Shown here: positions 21,694-24,294 of the stretch, piece after piece | How positions within the stretch are numbered: position 1 is the first letter of the stretch | Layout: each line of letters begins with the position of its first letter | Assembly: GCA_036509215.1 (NCBI GenBank) | Contig: DATCGA010000066.1 | Location: 1-24,294, forward strand | Reading direction: 5' to 3' | Length of the DNA: 24,294 bases | Source of the DNA: Trebonia sp036509215 | GTDB taxonomy: Bacteria; Actinomycetota; Actinomycetes; Streptosporangiales; Streptosporangiaceae | Notes under the pieces: generated by a model | Told to the model about the DNA's origin: nothing | Seen by the model: the letters and a program-made list of their open reading frames with translations, nothing else | The model's database searches: none | Program-made: the position numbers and the translations under genes

Positions 21694-23471
21694 ACTACGC
21701 GGCCCAGAAGTTCGTCCGCGCGGTCATGGGCTGCAACAACATCGACAGCTGCAACCGTACTTGACACGCTCCCAGCGTCGTCGGTCTGGCGGCGGTCTTC
21801 GGGGCGGGTGGCGGCACCTGCTCCTACCGGGAAGCGGAAGACGCGGACCTCATCATCATGTGGGGCTCGAACGCGCGCGAGGCGCACCCGATCTTCTTCC
21901 ACCACGTCTTGGCGGGCATCCGTAACGGCGCCAAGATGTACGCCGTCGACCCGCGCCGCTCGTCCACCGCGAAATGGGCCGACGCCTGGCTCGGCATTCA
22001 CGTGGGCAGCGACATCTCGCTCGCCAACGCGATCGCCAACGAGATCATCCAGGCCGGCCTGGTCAACGAGGACTTCATCAGGCGCGCGACGGTGAACTTC
22101 GAGCAGTACAAGGAGTTCGTCGCCCAGTACCCGCTCGAGCGGGCCGAGCGCGACTCCGGCGTGCCCAAGGAGCTGATCAGGCAGCTCGCCCACGATTACG
22201 CGAGGGCCGATCGCGCGCAGATCTGCTGGACGCTGGGCATCACCGAGCACCACAACGCCGCCGACAACGTCCTCGCGCTGATCAACCTGTCCCTGCTCAC
22301 CGGCCACGTCGGCCGCTACGGCTCCGGGCTGGTGCCGCTCAGAGGCCAGAACAACGTCCAGGGCGGCGGCGACATGGGCGCCATCCCCAACAAGCTGACC
22401 GGCTTCCAGGACATCGAGCTCGACCACGACGCGCGCCGCCGGTTCGGCGAGAAGTACGGCGTCACCATCCACCCAAAGAAGGGCATGCACCTGTCGCAGA
22501 TGTTCGACGCGATGGCCAGCGGCGATCTCACCTGCGCCTACATCGTCGGCGAGAACCCGATGAGCTCCGAGGCGGACACCGCCCACACCCGCAAGATGCT
22601 CGAGGGCCTGGAGTGCCTGGTCGTCCAGGACATCGTCATGACCGCGACCGCGATGGCGGCCGACGTCGTGCTGCCGGGCACCGCCTCCTGGTGCGAGTCC
22701 GAGGGCACGGTCACCAACAGCGAGCGCCGGGTGCAGCGGGTCCGCAAGGCGATCGACCCACCGTACGACGCCCGCGACGACATCTGGATCATCACCGAGC
22801 TGGCCCGCCGACTCGGCGTCGACTGGGGCAACCCGACCCCGCAGGACCTGTGGGAGGAACTCCGCACGCTCTCCCCGATGCATCGCGGCATGAGCTACGA
22901 GAAGATCGAGCGGCTCGGCGGCGTCCAGTGGCCGTGCCCCGACGAGGAGTCCGAAGGCACGATGTTCCTGCACGCCCGCCTGTGGGAGGAAGACCCGGCC
23001 AAGCGCGGCGCCCCCGCCCCGTTCCACCTGACCGAGCAGGACGACCCGCTCGACACGCTCACGATCGAGTACCCGATCAGGCTCACCACCGGCCGCCGCC
23101 TCGACTCCTACAACACCGGCGTGGCGACCAACGCGTTCTCCACTCCGCTGCGACGCAGGGAAGCGCTCCAGCTCGCGCCCGAGGACGCCGCCCTGCTCGG
23201 CCTCGCGGACGACGAATGGGCCCGGGTCACCTCGCGGCGCGGCTCGATCGTCGTCTCGGTGCGGGCGGACGAGACGCTGCGGGCAGGGCTGGCGTTCATG
23301 ACCCTGCACTTCCCCGACCAGGTCGAGACCAACATCCTCACGCTCGACACCTGGGACCCGAAGTCGGGCACGGCCGAGTTCAAGGCGACCGCGATCCGGG
23401 TCGAGAAGGCGTCAACCGAGGAGGCAGCCGCCGCCCTCGAGCGACTAAACGCCGCGGAGGCGATGCAGTAG
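21492..23471 (+). CDS. fdhF: Formate dehydrogenase alpha subunit, selenocysteine-containing (in-frame TGA at 21762-21764)
   Basis: A 659-aa molybdopterin (or tungstopterin) bis-MGD oxidoreductase that oxidises formate to CO2. In-frame TGA at codon 91 lies in NNIDSCNRT-U-HAPSVVGL, which aligns with the active-site Sec140-His141 of E. coli FdhF; H92 follows directly, and R284 in PLRGQNNVQGGGDMG matches catalytic Arg333. The sequence stays in frame with family motifs on both sides: FSCSKASNEMNYAAQKFVRAV before; IIMWGSNAREAHPIFFHHV, VDPRRS, GENPMSSEAD, VQDIVMTATAMAADVVLPGT and the C-terminal VTSRRGSI/NILTLD region after. A SECIS-like hairpin follows the TGA. GGAAGGAG sits 6 nt before the ATG at 21492. 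The N-terminal [4Fe-4S] domain (four Cys) seen in E. coli FdhF is absent. It is followed by a NuoE-NuoF-type subunit, so electrons go to NAD(P). Without Sec insertion translation would stop at codon 90. Confidence 0.92.
21765..21794 (+). promoter_or_regulatory. Bacterial SECIS-like selenocysteine insertion hairpin
   Basis: Directly 3' of the TGA, 18 nt of linker and stem lead to CGTCGTC (21776-21782), loop GGTCT (21783-21787) and GGCGGCG (21788-21794). All seven pairs form, with two G-U wobbles. The E. coli fdhF SECIS also has 18 nt between UGA and a GGUC(U) apical loop recognised by SelB. The codons in this stretch still encode conserved protein (HAPSVVGLAA), as expected for a bacterial SECIS inside the reading frame. 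The bulged U of the E. coli element is not obvious here. Confidence 0.82.
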
Positions 23472-24294
23472 TGGACCTGCGGCTGACGGCAACGGTGCCG
23501 GCCACGGAGGAGGAGCGGGCGGCGATCGCCTCGGTCCTCGGCCCGCCAGAATCGGGCTGGCAGGGCGGCCCGAGGCGCAGCGAGGAGGCCCACGCCGCGT
23601 TCGGCGGCCAGGCCGCCCGCGCACGCCACCACCTGCTGATCACGGTGCTGCACGCGCTGCAGGAACGGGTCGGCTGGATCAGCCCGGGGGCGCTCGACCA
23701 CATCGCCGAGCGGCTCGACATCGCCCCCGCCGTGTCCTTCGGCGTCGCCTCGTTCTACGCGCTCTTCCGCACCGAGCCCTCGCCGGGCGCGGTCGTGCAC
23801 GTCTGCGACGACGTGGCCTGCGCGGTCAACGGCGCCGAGCAGCTCTGCGCGGCGATGACCCGCCGGTTCGGCGGCGAGGGAACCGAGACCGCCTTCAACG
23901 GCGCGGGCGTCACCTGGCAGCGCTCCCCGTGCCTGGGCCAGTGCGACCGGGGCTCGGCCGCGCTCATCCAGCACGCCGGGGCCGACCCCGCCCGCCGCGG
24001 CCTCGCCCCCGCCACCCCCGAGCTCATCTGGTCGGCGCTAACCGGACAAGCAGAAGATCAAGATCCGTCATCTCGAACGGACCGTGCCCTCCGCCTGGTA
24101 CCTCAACCCGACTCTCCCCACACCGACCCGGTATCGCTGCTCCGCCGGGCCGGCCAGGTCGACCCGGCCTCGCTCGGGTCCTACCGCGCCGCAGGCGGCT
24201 ACCAGATGCTCCGCCGCGCGTTCGAGCTCGGCCCACAGGGCGTGGTCCGCGAGGTCCGCGAGGCGAAGCTGATGGGCCGCGGCGGCGCGGCGTT
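23471..24294 (+). CDS. Formate dehydrogenase NAD-binding subunit, NuoE-NuoF fusion (partial, runs off the window)
   Basis: An open frame from GTG 23471, sharing a G with the fdhF stop (TAGTG), to the window end, 274 codons without a stop. Residues about 50-165 are a thioredoxin-like [2Fe-2S] domain of NuoE type: LITVLHALQERVGWI, SFGVASFYALF, with cysteines C112 and C117 (HVCDDVACAV) and C154 and C158 (RSPCLGQCDRG). After a linker (about 190-222) the start of a NuoF-like FMN/NADH-binding domain appears: LGSYRAAGGYQMLRRAF, then EVREAKLMGRGGAA, the beginning of the FMN glycine-rich loop. A single-chain NuoE-NuoF arrangement is known from NAD-dependent formate dehydrogenases and bidirectional hydrogenases. 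GGAGG about 10 nt before the GTG, inside the fdhF end, is the likely ribosome binding site. It would pass electrons from the alpha subunit to NAD+. Confidence 0.9.
   Translation, partial: MDLRLTATVPATEEERAAIASVLGPPESGWQGGPRRSEEAHAAFGGQAARARHHLLITVLHALQERVGWISPGALDHIAERLDIAPAVSFGVASFYALFRTEPSPGAVVHVCDDVACAVNGAEQLCAAMTRRFGGEGTETAFNGAGVTWQRSPCLGQCDRGSAALIQHAGADPARRGLAPATPELIWSALTGQAEDQDPSSRTDRALRLVPQPDSPHTDPVSLLRRAGQVDPASLGSYRAAGGYQMLRRAFELGPQGVVREVREAKLMGRGGAA

Noticed and set aside
21762..21764. TGA in the formate dehydrogenase gene read as a nonsense mutation or gene boundary
   Set aside because: It falls precisely on the known Sec site, the downstream sequence is intact and in frame, and a SECIS-like hairpin at the correct distance follows.

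Overview
The window is high-GC DNA with the codon use and gene families of an actinomycete: GT87 mannosyltransferase, TetR and IclR regulators, a DinB2-type polymerase, DUF664 DinB-fold proteins, DUF1684, a LOG-family hydrolase, and secreted proteins with ricin-type lectin domains. Several gene pairs overlap by ATGA or a similar junction. No rRNA, tRNA, CRISPR array, integrase or transposase was seen, so it reads as chromosomal catabolic and accessory DNA. The species cannot be named from sequence alone.

Layout. (1) 1-3619 (+): the 3' tail of a probable FAD aromatic hydroxylase, an acetoacetyl-CoA synthetase and an amidohydrolase, joined by ATGA overlaps into one catabolic operon. (2) 3674-5430: a zinc-free quinone oxidoreductase (-) diverging from a TetR regulator (+) across an AT-rich control region with TCGAAC half-sites. 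(3) 5427-8556 (-): a secreted GH59 galactocerebrosidase-like enzyme with an added CBM13 lectin domain and a LacI-type operator in front; upstream of it lie a 20-bp tandem repeat array and a nitroreductase whose last codons seed that array. (4) 8690-10234 (+): DUF1684 protein, small zinc metallopeptidase and a 55-aa membrane peptide, closed by a perfect 15-bp hairpin. (5) 10298-13783 (-): two DinB-fold (DUF664) paralogues, a GT87 membrane mannosyltransferase and an IclR regulator. (6) 13847-16414 (+): aromatic hydroxylase plus extradiol dioxygenase, divergent from the IclR gene, a compact ring-hydroxylation and ring-cleavage module. (7) 16537-19367: small secreted protein, LOG hydrolase, a secreted protein with two compensating frameshifts, and a 591-bp non-coding stretch. 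(8) 19368-21693 (+): DinB2-like Y-family polymerase with Ile at the usual steric-gate position, overlapping an MBL-fold hydrolase. (9) 21492-24294 (+): NAD-linked formate dehydrogenase, alpha subunit followed by a NuoE-NuoF fusion that runs off the window.

The most striking signal is in region 9. The formate dehydrogenase alpha gene has an in-frame TGA (21762-21764) exactly at the active-site selenocysteine position. It is followed 18 nt later by a GGTCT apical loop on a 7-bp stem, the same spacing and loop as the E. coli fdhF SECIS element. A naive gene call would split this gene in two and lose the selenoprotein. The same subunit lacks the usual N-terminal [4Fe-4S] domain.

Three loci have reading-frame anomalies: the TetR gene has no in-frame stop, the MBL gene runs 202 nt into the formate dehydrogenase gene, and the secreted protein has a plus/minus frameshift pair. 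They may be real or may be single-base sequence errors, and should be checked against reads.
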